Shown: piece by piece, positions 1 through 10,852 of the stretch
Layout: each line of letters begins with the position of its first letter
How positions within the stretch are numbered: position 1 is the first letter of the stretch
NCBI GenBank assembly: GCA_023259675.1
Contig: JALRGT010000019.1
Span: 1 to 50,056 of the forward strand
Reading direction: 5' to 3'
DNA length: 50,056 nucleotides
Source: Flavobacterium sp.
GTDB lineage: Bacteria > Bacteroidota > Bacteroidia > Flavobacteriales > Flavobacteriaceae
Program-made: the position numbers and the translations under genes
Notes under the pieces: model-generated
The model's input: the letters and a program-made list of their open reading frames with translations, nothing else
Told to the model about the DNA's origin: nothing
Database searches by the model: none

Positions 1-834
<834 letters not shown>

Positions 835-867
835 CTAATTATTTATTATTACTATTTAATTTACACT

Positions 868-901
868 AAAAAACAATGCTAAAAAATTAACATTGTTTTT
901 T
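868..901 (-). terminator. Rho-independent terminator after pfkA
   Basis: A perfect 11-bp inverted repeat, AAAAAACAATG / CATTGTTTTTT, with a 12-nt loop lies 8 nt past the pfkA stop. On the minus strand the stem ends in six Ts. It separates pfkA from gapA. Confidence 0.7.
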
Positions 902-909
902 CCTTTTTT

Positions 910-1896
910 TTATGTTGACATTATTTCTGAAACTCTCAATAATTCTCTGTCAATTTCAGATTTTGATTTAATTGCTTGTTCTAATGGTGTCAATACTACT
1001 TTGTCATTTTGCAAACCAACCATATAATTGGATTTCCCTTCCAACAAAGCTTCAACAGCTCTCACTCCAAGTCTACTGGCCAAAACCCTATCAAAACAAG
1101 AAGGTGAACCACCACGCTGCATATGTCCGAGTACGGATACACGCACATCATATTCCGGTAAATTAGCATCAACGTAATCTTTTAATTCGAATACACTTTT
1201 TCCAATTTTATCCCCTTCGGCAATTACCACAATACTGGAAGATTTTCCGGAAGCTTTACTTTTTTGTAGGGATTCCAATAATCGATCTAAACCTAAATCT
1301 TCTTCAGGAATCAAAATCTCCTCAGCTCCACCTGCAATCCCTGCATTTAAAGCGATATGACCTGCATCACGTCCCATAACCTCTACAAAAAACAATCGAT
1401 TATGCGAACTAGCTGTATCTCTAATTTTATCGATACAATCTACCACTGTATTTAAAGCGGTATCATATCCTAACGTATGAGTAGTACCATAAATATCATT
1501 ATCGATCGTACCTGGAATACCTATAATAGGGAATCCAAATTCTGTATTAAATACTAGACCTCCTGTAAAAGTTCCATCACCACCAATGACCACCAATGCA
1601 TCAATTCCTTCTTTTAGAAGATGCGCATGGGCTTTTTTTCTACCTTCTGGGGTTTTAAACTCCATTGATCTGGCAGACTTTAATACAGTACCACCTTTAT
1701 TTATAATATTATTTACACTTCTAGGTCCCATTTCTTCGAAGTCTCCTTCAATCATTCCTTGGTAACCTCTATAAATCCCAACACATCCAATATTATTATA
1801 TGCACATGTTCTAACAACTGATCGAATAGCTGCATTCATTCCAGGGGAATCTCCTCCTGAGGTAAGAACGGCTATCTTTTTTATTTTATTTGGCAT
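910..1896 (-). CDS. pfkA: ATP-dependent 6-phosphofructokinase
   Basis: Phosphorylates fructose-6-phosphate to fructose-1,6-bisphosphate in the cytosol. The product is 328 aa, the usual size for bacterial PfkA. Visible motifs are TSGGDSPGMNAAIRSVVR at the N-terminus (nucleotide loop), GGDGTFTGG (the Gly form expected for ATP rather than PPi donors), PGTIDNDI with the catalytic Asp, and VMGRDAGHIAL in the sugar site. The ATG at 1896 (MPNKIKKIAV) was chosen because the open frame upstream (to 1959) is low-complexity and not family-like. It sits upstream of gapA on the same strand, so it is a small glycolytic group, but a terminator lies between the two. Confidence 0.95.
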   Translation of the reverse strand: MPNKIKKIAVLTSGGDSPGMNAAIRSVVRTCAYNNIGCVGIYRGYQGMIEGDFEEMGPRSVNNIINKGGTVLKSARSMEFKTPEGRKKAHAHLLKEGIDALVVIGGDGTFTGGLVFNTEFGFPIIGIPGTIDNDIYGTTHTLGYDTALNTVVDCIDKIRDTASSHNRLFFVEVMGRDAGHIALNAGIAGGAEEILIPEEDLGLDRLLESLQKSKASGKSSSIVVIAEGDKIGKSVFELKDYVDANLPEYDVRVSVLGHMQRGGSPSCFDRVLASRLGVRAVEALLEGKSNYMVGLQNDKVVLTPLEQAIKSKSEIDRELLRVSEIMST

Positions 1897-2134
1897 TATT
1901 TTAGTATTAAAGTGTAAATTTAAAAAACATAATGAACTTCTAACACTAAGTTTATACAATTTTAGTGAAAGTACTCAAATTCAAACGTTTTCGTTAATAA
2001 GTTTTACAAAATATAAAAAAAACAGGTTTTTTTTAACATTATATTGCTTATTTCACCATAAAAAACACACTTTATTCCGAAAACAAAAATTATAGAACTC
2101 ACAATAATTTATTAAACAGCGAAACAGTAGTGTT

Positions 2135-5100
2135 TTAATTAATTTCATCTGGGATAATTGCTTCAAAAAATTTATCCCTTTTGGTAGATTCTGGTTTATT
2201 TTTCGACTGAAAATTAATATATTCCGGTGCTAAATTTGAATCTTGAAATTGATCATTTACTGTCCTTTCTTTTTCTAATTTATTTTTTTTAAAAATCTTG
2301 TTTACCAGTTCTTTAAATGTATCAAAATCAACTTCATAAGAAACCCCTATTCCTTGCGTATACCCAATTCCCTGACCGATATAGTTAATGTCATTTTCTT
2401 TATTAAACAAACGTAAATTAAGCGTCCCATCTTCATTTACTCGCAATAGCACTTCTAAATCACCTACCACGGCAGACTCGTTAATTCCCCCAAATGGGAC
2501 CCCTAGCTTACCGTTTATAGTAATTCTTTCATTTACTTTTGACGAAATAGAAGCAACAAATCTACCATCGGTTTCTCTCCCAATTCTTCTGTCTGCCGAA
2601 ATATAATTCAGATCCACTTTGAATTTATCGTCTTCCGATTTTATTATACCACCCAAAATACTAGAGGCTGTTTCAAACAAACTTCCAGAAAAGTCGGACT
2701 GACTCACTCCTTCCGGACTTAAAAAACCTCCCGAAGACAACAGATACAAGGCTTGAGTTTCCCTAACATCTTTATCATTCAATTTATACTGTATTTCTGA
2801 TTTCAACACATTGCTCACCGTAGGGAACTCAATATTAAATTCGGGATCCGGATTAGCTAAATCTCCACGAACCCCAATAACCACTTCTACCGGAACTTTT
2901 TTATTAAAAGAGGAGTTTTCAAGTAGTACTGCAGGATTAGCAATAGTTCTGTAAACTGCTTCCAGATTTAATTGAGCTTTCATTGGATTCCCTTCCCAAG
3001 ATATAGATCCCCCTTTTTTTACAGCAAACTTTTTATCAATTAAGCCTCCATATTTAAAATTATAAGTTCCTTCATAGGCTTGAAAATCCCCCCACATATT
3101 AAATTTTCCTAAGGTATTTATTTGAAAAAACAATGATCCAAAACCTTTTCCTTTCATACCGTGTCCTGAATTTCGATCTAAAATCACTTCTATTTCAGCA
3201 TCTGGAGTTATATCAAGATCAAACTCTAATTCCAATCCTTTATAACTTCTGGAATTATCTACAATTCCTTTTTCTAAATTGTATTTCTCTTTTGGACTTA
3301 AAAAGTGTATAAATGGATTATCACTTACACTTCCTGTATCATTTATTGGGATTTTTATTGCCGAACCTTTTTCTGATTTTGCTTCCATTTTTATAAATAA
3401 TCCATCAGTTGGCCCGGATATTGAAGCATTCCCATCAATAAAAGCAACTCCATAATAAGCCGAATCCTCTTTATCTTTAGTGTCAAGCACCAAAATCCTT
3501 TTGGACTGAACCGATAAATTAAATTTCCAATCTGAAAAATTGTCATGTTCTATACTTCCACTTAAAACCCCTTTGGTATCAAATTTTGAATCTTTAATCG
3601 TGTTATTTCTGAAAATAAATTTTTGTTCAACTAAATCAACTACTGACCTATTATTCAGTGTGTAATCAACATTTAGATATGGAATTGTTAGTCCTGTTTC
3701 TTCTAAAAAGAGACGTCCTTGAATTTGGGGCTTGGAAGCATTACCTGTAATAGTTGAGTTTCCTGTCACCAAACCTCTGATATTAGAAATAACTTCTCCT
3801 CCGAGTGAATTAAACAATCCTAAATTAAATCTATCAAACTTCAATTTCAAGTCAAAAACTGCTTTCTTATCAACAATGGTAAAATTCCCATCTGCATTAA
3901 AAGATTCCAAATTGCCTTTCTTCAAATAGGAATTAATCGTGAACTTTTCAAGACTTTCGTCTCCTTCAATATCAAATATTAAATTACCAAGATCCGTTTT
4001 GTTGATATTTAAATTTTCAATTTCCAATGAAGCAGTAGGTTTATAAACTGCATTGTTTTGTTTAAAATTCACTTCACCGTTTACATTTCCATCAAAAACA
4101 AATTTTTTATTTTCGGGTGTAATCTTATACAAATCAACATCTTTAAACGATAATTTTAAATCTTTATTCGTGTTGTCTTTAATTTTTCCTTTTAATGTCA
4201 CCGCTTGACTCTCATGAGACAATATGATATCGTCTATACTAAAATTTTTAAACGATTTATCAAACACAATTTTATTATTTGACAAATCTTTTTCATTTAA
4301 AAACCATAAATAATCTTTAAATTTTATTTCAGATTTACTAATTCCAATCACATTATCATTATCCTTATTTATAGTATGATATAAGTTCAAATTAAAATAA
4401 TCTTCCCCTTTAATTCCTCCTTTAAATTCTGATCTAAAAAACAAGGTGTCTTTCATAGTCACATTAATCAAACTAAAATCTCGAATTTTATAATATTTAG
4501 TTTTAATACTATCCAGTTCCAAATAAGCATTGTAAAGTGGATTTTTGTTGTCAATGGAAAGCCTTACATTATCAATTGTATTATTGGAAGCAATGATTTG
4601 AGGTGAAATAAAATTCAATTTAAACTCTTGAAGATCCGATTTTATATTTCCTTTTACGATTGTATTGGCAGCAATAGAAATTTCAGGATAGAACATTTCT
4701 ATAATTTTGTTATAAATCGAAAAATTAAATTTTAAAAACTGTCCTTTATTTACTTTATTAGGTTTGAAATTGGTATAGAGACTTCCTAATGAATTCTTGA
4801 CTAAATTACCCAATTGATTAAATTTAAATTTCCCAACAATCTCCCCTTCTACAATATCACGGGAATTTAATGTGATTGTACGTACCCTTTCTTCATCAAA
4901 ACTGGAAGAAATAATAAAATCATCAAACTTATAAGTATCTTTTACATTTTGGTAGGATGTATTTTTAATATAGACATTCCCTTGTAAATTATCAATTGTA
5001 TTTCCTACGACCTGAACGACAACATCCCCATTAAAGTTTGAAATAGTATCTTTTATAAATTTTAATCTATATAAATCAGCTTTTTCAACTTTAATATGAA

Positions 5101-6592
5101 AATCATAACGATTTTCTTTTTGACTTAAATCTAATAAACCGTCAAAATCCATTCTAAGATTTGGATCGTTTACTGCAATTTTGCCTTTATAATATGGTAA
5201 TTTGAAATTTCCATTCAAAGCTATGTTATTGTAGGTATAACTTTTAAAATCAAATTTCATTACATTACCTTTTACAACGGTATTTAAATATTTTTCCGTA
5301 AACCCTTCACCATCCACATCTACATCCATAGAAACTTTACCCAAATCTGCACGACCCAGAAAAAAACCTAAATCAAAATCGTCCAAGACAACATTCCCTG
5401 CATAAGTCGCTTTATCGATAAAATCAATGTCGTTCATATTTAATACCGAACGAACATTGCCAATTTCTGTTGTCATCGAAAAATTGGCATCAACCATCGT
5501 TGCACTTACTTGAGTATTTCCTACAATGTCAAATTGCCCTAAAGTTTTCATTTCGACAGGCAACTTTTTCCCTAAAACATTCGGAAGTATAGCCACAAGG
5601 TTGTTATAACTACTGGAAACTTTGGTAAAATCCCCGTCCATATAAAATCTTTCATTGGCTTTACCAAAAAGATTTTTAAAAATAATTCTACCGTAAATCT
5701 TTGAGTTATTTGAACTGGTAAGTTTTAATTGACTAATCGTTAAATTATTTATAGGGCCTTTAAAATTAGCTCCAATAAAAAATTTCTGATTCCTGCCCAA
5801 TTCTTTATAAAAAGATCGAATATCATTTGACGCCAATAGTGAAGGATATAATTTTAAATCGAAAACTACTTTATTATTAAAGTTTTTGAAGTCCTCAATT
5901 TTATAACTTAAAGTCAAATCTCCTTTTAATTTTGATTCTTTGGTCAAAATATCCAGATTTTCCAGTTTGATATTCTTTTTGGTATAACTGAATTTTGAGG
6001 TTAAATTCTTGACAAAAATTCCTCGATGATCCAAGAAGGACATCTTATCTATGTCAGTATTTATATTTGGCCCATAAATCCTGAATTTACTCAAAGAAAT
6101 ATTGAGTTTGGTAAAATCAACATCTTTAGGAATCACTCGATTTTCATCGGTCAAAATAAAATGGCTGTTTACTATATCAGCTTCATTGGCTTCTAGTAAA
6201 AAATGTTTCCCAGAGGGTTTTCCTGTTTCAAAAGCTTTAATAAATATATCTATATTACTTTCTTTTTCATTCTTATATGTCTTAATACTAAAAAACAATT
6301 CTTCTAATTTAATGCTCCCGAAAATCAAATCTCCTTCTAGTACTTTTTGTCCATCAAGTATATTGGTGCTAATTATTTTCGAAAATATCAATGTGTCTTT
6401 ATGATGATCCAGTATCAAAACATTTTTTAATTTTACACCTCCAAAAATGGATATCCTGGCTTTTTCAATTGAAATATTAACATTGAAATCTTTTTTTAAA
6501 GTATTGGTAAAATATTGCGCCACTTTTGTCTGCACTATAGGCAAGGAAAGAACAATTCCCAGTACCAATAAAAGCAGGAGGAGCCCGAGCAA
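2135..6592 (-). CDS. TamB-like translocation and assembly module protein (DUF490)
   Basis: A 1485-aa envelope protein. One N-terminal membrane helix (LLGLLLLLLVLGIVLSLPIV) is followed by a long beta-rich periplasmic region and a C-terminal TamB/DUF490 domain at roughly residues 1000-1450 (runs such as GKFNMWGDFQAYEGTY and ISSKVNERITINGKLGVPFG). TamB/AsmA-type proteins bridge inner and outer membrane and are linked to phospholipid transport and outer-membrane protein assembly. Size and domain order are normal for Bacteroidota homologues. No ATG exists at the front. The first usable codon in the track is TTG at 6592, yet the in-frame sequence continues upstream to a stop at 6650 and encodes a basic stretch (KKNKIVKSIKKIYKIVFRS) that looks like the missing cytoplasmic lead, so the true start may be a rare codon further up. 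Divergent from tsaD. Confidence 0.85.
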   Translation of the reverse strand: MLGLLLLLLVLGIVLSLPIVQTKVAQYFTNTLKKDFNVNISIEKARISIFGGVKLKNVLILDHHKDTLIFSKIISTNILDGQKVLEGDLIFGSIKLEELFFSIKTYKNEKESNIDIFIKAFETGKPSGKHFLLEANEADIVNSHFILTDENRVIPKDVDFTKLNISLSKFRIYGPNINTDIDKMSFLDHRGIFVKNLTSKFSYTKKNIKLENLDILTKESKLKGDLTLSYKIEDFKNFNNKVVFDLKLYPSLLASNDIRSFYKELGRNQKFFIGANFKGPINNLTISQLKLTSSNNSKIYGRIIFKNLFGKANERFYMDGDFTKVSSSYNNLVAILPNVLGKKLPVEMKTLGQFDIVGNTQVSATMVDANFSMTTEIGNVRSVLNMNDIDFIDKATYAGNVVLDDFDLGFFLGRADLGKVSMDVDVDGEGFTEKYLNTVVKGNVMKFDFKSYTYNNIALNGNFKLPYYKGKIAVNDPNLRMDFDGLLDLSQKENRYDFHIKVEKADLYRLKFIKDTISNFNGDVVVQVVGNTIDNLQGNVYIKNTSYQNVKDTYKFDDFIISSSFDEERVRTITLNSRDIVEGEIVGKFKFNQLGNLVKNSLGSLYTNFKPNKVNKGQFLKFNFSIYNKIIEMFYPEISIAANTIVKGNIKSDLQEFKLNFISPQIIASNNTIDNVRLSIDNKNPLYNAYLELDSIKTKYYKIRDFSLINVTMKDTLFFRSEFKGGIKGEDYFNLNLYHTINKDNDNVIGISKSEIKFKDYLWFLNEKDLSNNKIVFDKSFKNFSIDDIILSHESQAVTLKGKIKDNTNKDLKLSFKDVDLYKITPENKKFVFDGNVNGEVNFKQNNAVYKPTASLEIENLNINKTDLGNLIFDIEGDESLEKFTINSYLKKGNLESFNADGNFTIVDKKAVFDLKLKFDRFNLGLFNSLGGEVISNIRGLVTGNSTITGNASKPQIQGRLFLEETGLTIPYLNVDYTLNNRSVVDLVEQKFIFRNNTIKDSKFDTKGVLSGSIEHDNFSDWKFNLSVQSKRILVLDTKDKEDSAYYGVAFIDGNASISGPTDGLFIKMEAKSEKGSAIKIPINDTGSVSDNPFIHFLSPKEKYNLEKGIVDNSRSYKGLELEFDLDITPDAEIEVILDRNSGHGMKGKGFGSLFFQINTLGKFNMWGDFQAYEGTYNFKYGGLIDKKFAVKKGGSISWEGNPMKAQLNLEAVYRTIANPAVLLENSSFNKKVPVEVVIGVRGDLANPDPEFNIEFPTVSNVLKSEIQYKLNDKDVRETQALYLLSSGGFLSPEGVSQSDFSGSLFETASSILGGIIKSEDDKFKVDLNYISADRRIGRETDGRFVASISSKVNERITINGKLGVPFGGINESAVVGDLEVLLRVNEDGTLNLRLFNKENDINYIGQGIGYTQGIGVSYEVDFDTFKELVNKIFKKNKLEKERTVNDQFQDSNLAPEYINFQSKNKPESTKRDKFFEAIIPDEIN

Positions 6593-6770
6593 CGAACGAA
6601 AAACTATTTTATAAATTTTTTTGATACTTTTTACTATTTTATTCTTTTTCTAAAAAACCTATTTTACTAGGCCAAACAAGAGTTCCTTTGCCAAAAATTC
6701 TTTAATTTTGGTTCCTCCGTAAAGTTCAACAAACGGATTGTCAAATATAATTCAAAATTTGTGCCTTTTT

Positions 6771-7793
6771 ATGCAAAATCCTGAGGTTTTTATTCTTGCT
6801 ATCGAAAGTTCTTGTGATGATACTGCAGCTGCCGTTTTACTTAACGATAAAGTATTGTCGAATGTTGTTGCTAATCAACTTATTCATAACCAATATGGGG
6901 GTGTAGTTCCCGAACTGGCATCTCGTGCACACCAACAAAATATTGTTCCCGTAATTGATGCTGCACTTCGAAAAGCCAATATAAAAAAAGAACAACTCTC
7001 GGCCATTGCTTTCACCCAAGGCCCTGGTTTAATGGGATCTTTGCTGGTAGGCAGTTCCTTCGCCAAATCAATGGCTTTGGCTTTAAAAATTCCGTTAATC
7101 GCCGTCAATCATATGCAGGCGCATATTTTAGCGCATTTTATAGAAGAAGAAAACTTCGACAAACCGGAATTTCCTTTTCTCGCCTTGACCATCAGTGGTG
7201 GACATACACAGATTGTTAGAGTCAATGACTTTTTCGACATGCAAATTATTGGCGAAACCACCGATGATGCCGTGGGTGAGGCTTTTGACAAAAGTGCCAA
7301 AATCCTTGGACTTCCTTATCCGGGCGGCCCCTTGGTAGATAAATATGCCCAATTAGGTAATCCAAAAGCTTTTCCTTTTACCAAACCCAAAGTTCCGGGA
7401 TTAGACTTTAGTTTTTCAGGTTTAAAAACGGCTATTTTGTATTTTATCCAAAAGAAAAAACTGGAAAACCCCGATTTTATTACCGAAAACATCAACGATA
7501 TCTGTGCTTCGATTCAGTATACGATTATAGAGATTTTAATGGACAAATTAAAATTGGCTGTCAAAGAAACCGGGATCAAACAAATTGCGATTGGTGGAGG
7601 TGTTTCTGCCAATTCCGGAATTAGACAAACCTTGAAAGAAGCCGAACAAAAATACGGTTGGAAAACCTTTGTTCCAAAATTTGAATATACCACCGATAAT
7701 GCTGCAATGATTGGAATTGTAGGTTACCAAAAGTTTTTATCCCAAAATTTCGAAACTGCAGATGTAGTTTCAAAAGCACGAATACAATTCTAA
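6771..7793 (+). CDS. tsaD: tRNA N6-threonylcarbamoyladenosine transferase TsaD
   Basis: Transfers threonylcarbamoyl from TC-AMP to A37 of ANN-decoding tRNAs, with TsaB and TsaE. The product is 340 aa, as is typical. Motifs: AIESSCDDTAAAV at the N-terminus, the metal-binding HMQAHILAHF, ISGGHTQIV, the nucleotide-site GGPLVDKYA, and GGVSANSGIR near the C-terminus, followed by the third metal region TTDNAAMIG. The ATG at 6771 (MQNPEVFILAIESS) is preferred to the TTG at 6738, because family members start just before this block. It is the first gene of a tight plus-strand group with rsmE only 3 nt downstream. Confidence 0.97.
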   Translation: MQNPEVFILAIESSCDDTAAAVLLNDKVLSNVVANQLIHNQYGGVVPELASRAHQQNIVPVIDAALRKANIKKEQLSAIAFTQGPGLMGSLLVGSSFAKSMALALKIPLIAVNHMQAHILAHFIEEENFDKPEFPFLALTISGGHTQIVRVNDFFDMQIIGETTDDAVGEAFDKSAKILGLPYPGGPLVDKYAQLGNPKAFPFTKPKVPGLDFSFSGLKTAILYFIQKKKLENPDFITENINDICASIQYTIIEILMDKLKLAVKETGIKQIAIGGGVSANSGIRQTLKEAEQKYGWKTFVPKFEYTTDNAAMIGIVGYQKFLSQNFETADVVSKARIQF

Positions 7794-7796
7794 ATT

Positions 7797-8504
7797 ATGC
7801 AATTATTCTATAATCCAACGATTGACGAAAATACCGAAAGCTTTACTTTTGATAAAGAAGAAAGCCGTCACATTATCAAAGTATTACGCAAAAAGGATTC
7901 CGATATACTATTTGTAACCAATGGACTGGGTTATTTATTTGAAACTGAAATTACTTTGGCCTCAGACAATAAATGCACCGTTAAAATCATTTCTTTCACG
8001 AAAGAAACGCCTAAAAAATTCCATTTGCATTTGGCTGTTGCTCCCACAAAAATGAATGACCGTTACGAATGGTTTCTGGAAAAAGCAACAGAAATTGGAA
8101 TCAGTGAAATCACTCCAATCATCTGTGATCGTTCGGAACGAAAAGCAATCAATCGGGATAGATTTGAAAAAATCATTTTATCGGCAATGAAACAAGCCAA
8201 TGAACTGTTTCTTCCTAAATTGAATGAAGCAATTTCATTAAAAGAATTTTTAAAGCAAAAAAACGAAGGACAACTATTTATTGCCCATTGTGAAGAAACG
8301 AATAAAAAAACCTTAAAATCAGCTTTAAAAGCCAATGAAGATGTTACGTTACTCATTGGGCCGGAAGGCGATTTTTCGGAAAAAGAAATTTATTTAGCTT
8401 TAGAAAACCAATTCATCCCAATAAGCCTTGGTAACACCAGGCTGAGAACAGAAACCGCTGCTGTGGTAGGCTGTCATAGTGTGGTGTTTATAAATGAAGT
8501 TTAA
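7797..8504 (+). CDS. rsmE: 16S rRNA (uracil1498-N3)-methyltransferase RsmE
   Basis: SPOUT-class SAM-dependent enzyme that methylates U1498 of 16S rRNA. It is 235 aa with an N-terminal PUA-like region (residues 1-70) and a C-terminal trefoil-knot domain. The domain is marked by VAPTKMNDRYEWFLEKATEIG, LLIGPEGDFSEKEI and the knot motif SLGNTRLRTETAAV. It starts 3 nt after the tsaD stop, so the two are cotranscribed, and 13 nt before the likely ATG of the next gene. Nothing unusual. Confidence 0.95.
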   Translation: MQLFYNPTIDENTESFTFDKEESRHIIKVLRKKDSDILFVTNGLGYLFETEITLASDNKCTVKIISFTKETPKKFHLHLAVAPTKMNDRYEWFLEKATEIGISEITPIICDRSERKAINRDRFEKIILSAMKQANELFLPKLNEAISLKEFLKQKNEGQLFIAHCEETNKKTLKSALKANEDVTLLIGPEGDFSEKEIYLALENQFIPISLGNTRLRTETAAVVGCHSVVFINEV

Positions 8505-8517
8505 TCTTTTTTATCTC

Positions 8518-9159
8518 ATGAAAAGAGTTTATTCATTAGTATTGTTGTGTATATCACTGTCCTCTTATTCGCAAGAAATTGCCTTGTTAAAATACAATGG
8601 AGGTGGTGATTGGTACGCCAATCCGACAGCATTACCCAATTTAATTCGGTTTTGCAATACGAATATTAATACCGCAATACTTCCTAAACCCGTAACTGTG
8701 GAGCCTGGAAGTTCAAATATATTTTCCTATCCTTTCTTGCATATGACTGGACACGGAAATGTGGTTTTTAATGCTTCGGAAGTACTTAATTTACGTAACT
8801 ACCTCACTTCTGGCGGGTTTATACATATCGATGATAATTACGGGATGGATCAGTACATTCGAAAAGAATTCAAGAAAATATTTCCGAATAATGAGTTAGT
8901 TGAAATTCCTGCCAACCATACTATTTTTCAAAAACCCTTTCTTTTACCCTCCGGATTACCTAAAATCCACGAACATGATGGAAAAAGGCCTCAGGCTTTT
9001 GGTGTATTTATAAAAAATAGACTGGTTTTACTTTATACGTTTGAATGTGACCTCGGTGACGGCTGGGAAGATGCCGAAGTACACAACGATCCGTTGGCAG
9101 TTAGGGAAAAAGCACTGAAAATGGGCGCCAATATCATCAACTATATTTTTACCAATTAA
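8518..9159 (+). CDS. DUF4159 domain-containing exported protein
   Basis: A 213-aa protein with a signal peptide (MKRVYSLVLLCISLSSYSQ) and a single DUF4159 domain. It includes YNGGGDWYANPTALPNL, the block MTGHGNVVF, and the conserved FIHIDDNYGMDQ. The fold is related to glutamine-amidotransferase-like domains, but the biochemical role is not known. The ATG at 8518 is chosen over 8494 because it places the signal peptide directly at the N-terminus and avoids overlap with rsmE. It lies inside the tsaD-rsmE-trmH run with short gaps, so it is probably cotranscribed with the RNA-modification genes. That position suggests no function by itself. Confidence 0.85.
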   Translation: MKRVYSLVLLCISLSSYSQEIALLKYNGGGDWYANPTALPNLIRFCNTNINTAILPKPVTVEPGSSNIFSYPFLHMTGHGNVVFNASEVLNLRNYLTSGGFIHIDDNYGMDQYIRKEFKKIFPNNELVEIPANHTIFQKPFLLPSGLPKIHEHDGKRPQAFGVFIKNRLVLLYTFECDLGDGWEDAEVHNDPLAVREKALKMGANIINYIFTN

Positions 9160-9170
9160 CAGAGAATCTT

Positions 9171-9674
9171 GTGCAACTAAATCACGAAGAAAATCAATTC
9201 AAAAAAAAGAAATTCCCCATCACATTAGTTTGTGACCATATTTATTTTCAACAAAATATAGGTTCTCTTTTCCGAATTAGTGAAGCATTCGGAATTGAAC
9301 AAATTATTTTTTTAGGCAAGGACATTCCATTAAACCCAAGAAAAATAAATAAAACTTCTCGAAGTACTCATTTACATATTCCCTATTCTGTAATTGAAGA
9401 AACCGATGCAATGATTGATTATTTATCACAAAATAAGTATGAAATTATTGCGTTGGAAATTGCATCGAACAGTAAGCCATTGAAAGAAATCGTCATTCCT
9501 CTCAACAAAAAAATAGCTTTACTGATTGGTAGCGAAATAAATGGTATTAGTGAAGTACTTTTATCTATTGCAAACCAAATTACTCATATCAACATGTATG
9601 GGGACAACAGCAGTATGAATGTGGTTCAGGCGGCTAGTATTGCCTTATATGAATTAACCAATAAAATGGAATAA
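9171..9674 (+). CDS. TrmH-family (SpoU) RNA 2'-O-methyltransferase
   Basis: A 167-aa SPOUT methyltransferase of the SpoU/TrmH type. Motif 1 is around NIGSLFRISEAFGIEQIIF (residues 30-48), motif 2 is LLIGSEINGIS and motif 3 is SMNVVQAASIALYELT. The length fits a minimal catalytic domain without an RNA-binding extension, so the RNA target (tRNA Gm18, Cm/Um34 or rRNA) cannot be told. The start is GTG at 9171, 11 nt after the preceding stop; no in-frame ATG lies before the first conserved block. An AT-rich inverted repeat (AATAATTC/GAATTATT, 9670-9687) overlaps its stop codon. Confidence 0.85.
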   Translation: MQLNHEENQFKKKKFPITLVCDHIYFQQNIGSLFRISEAFGIEQIIFLGKDIPLNPRKINKTSRSTHLHIPYSVIEETDAMIDYLSQNKYEIIALEIASNSKPLKEIVIPLNKKIALLIGSEINGISEVLLSIANQITHINMYGDNSSMNVVQAASIALYELTNKME

Positions 9675-9758
9675 TTCCTGAATTATTTGAAGTTGGTTTA
9701 CTAAAAAACAAATAATTACAAGAGAGTTTATTTATCTTTATAATCTAAAAACAAAGCA

Positions 9759-10850
9759 ATGATTACATCAAAGACCATTTCCAATGGTATTCTTAGAGCC
9801 TTAACAATAATCGTTTTCAGTACTCTAATTTTGTGGTTTTTCTACCAAATTAACACTGTACTGATTTACTTGGTTCTGTCCTTAATTCTTACTTTGATAG
9901 GAAGACCCATTTTAAATTTCTACAAAAGACGTTTAAAATTCAATCATATATTCGCAACTATTGGCACCATGTTACTATTCGTTGCGATTATACTCGGATT
10001 TGTATTGATGTTTATCCCTTTAATTTCTTCTCAGGGAGAAAATTTGTCATTATTAAACACCGCTACAATTGAAAAAAACATTACTCAGTTAATTAATCAA
10101 ATGAATTCCTTTTTAGAATTTCATCATATAGATTCTGTTGAAGTTCTAAAAGAAGCCAATATTACTTCTAAAATTAATTTTACCCTTGTACCTGAATTTT
10201 TAAATTCTCTTTTAGGAACAATCAGTAGTTTTGGAATTGGATTAGGATCTGTTTTATTCATCACTTTTTTCTTTCTAAAGGACAGAGTCTTATTTATGAA
10301 GGGTGCTCGTAAATTGATACCAGACAGTCATGAAGAGCAAATTTTAAATTCTTTAGACAAAATCAATAATTTACTATCTCGTTATTTCATTGGATTATTA
10401 CTGCAATTGTCTGTTGTCTTTTTACTATATACTATTGTTTTACTGATATTTGGGATTCCAAATTTATTAATCATTGCATTTTTATGTGCAGTCTTAAATA
10501 TTATACCTTACATCGGCCCTCTAATTGCGTCCATATTGGCAGCTATTTTAACTATGTTAAGTAACCTTGGAAGCGATTTCCAGACTGAGATTTTACCGAC
10601 AACCATATATGTATTGGCTGGATTTTGGATTGTTCAAATCATAGACAATAACGTTTCTCAACCCATTATCTTTTCTAGAAGTGTTAGCTCGCATCCCTTA
10701 GAAATATTTCTGGTAATTTTAATTGCAGGTTTTATTTTTGGCGTTCTAGGAATGATTATTGCTGTTCCGGTTTATACCATCATAAAAGTTATCGGTAAAG
10801 AATTCTTTCCGGAGAACAAAATTATTAAACTGTTAACTAAAGATATCTAA
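9759..10850 (+). CDS. AI-2E family (PerM-like) membrane transporter
   Basis: A 363-aa inner-membrane protein with about seven to eight hydrophobic segments: two near residues 10-45, one at 60-85, and a cluster from 145 to 340. It has the family signature near PYIGPLIASILAAIL and a C-terminal GVLGMIIAVPVYTIIKVI. This superfamily exports varied solutes (AI-2, Na+/H+ and others in different bacteria), so the substrate is open. It starts 84 nt after the TrmH-like gene and ends 2 nt before the next gene. Confidence 0.9.
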   Translation: MITSKTISNGILRALTIIVFSTLILWFFYQINTVLIYLVLSLILTLIGRPILNFYKRRLKFNHIFATIGTMLLFVAIILGFVLMFIPLISSQGENLSLLNTATIEKNITQLINQMNSFLEFHHIDSVEVLKEANITSKINFTLVPEFLNSLLGTISSFGIGLGSVLFITFFFLKDRVLFMKGARKLIPDSHEEQILNSLDKINNLLSRYFIGLLLQLSVVFLLYTIVLLIFGIPNLLIIAFLCAVLNIIPYIGPLIASILAAILTMLSNLGSDFQTEILPTTIYVLAGFWIVQIIDNNVSQPIIFSRSVSSHPLEIFLVILIAGFIFGVLGMIIAVPVYTIIKVIGKEFFPENKIIKLLTKDI

Positions 10851-10852
10851 AC

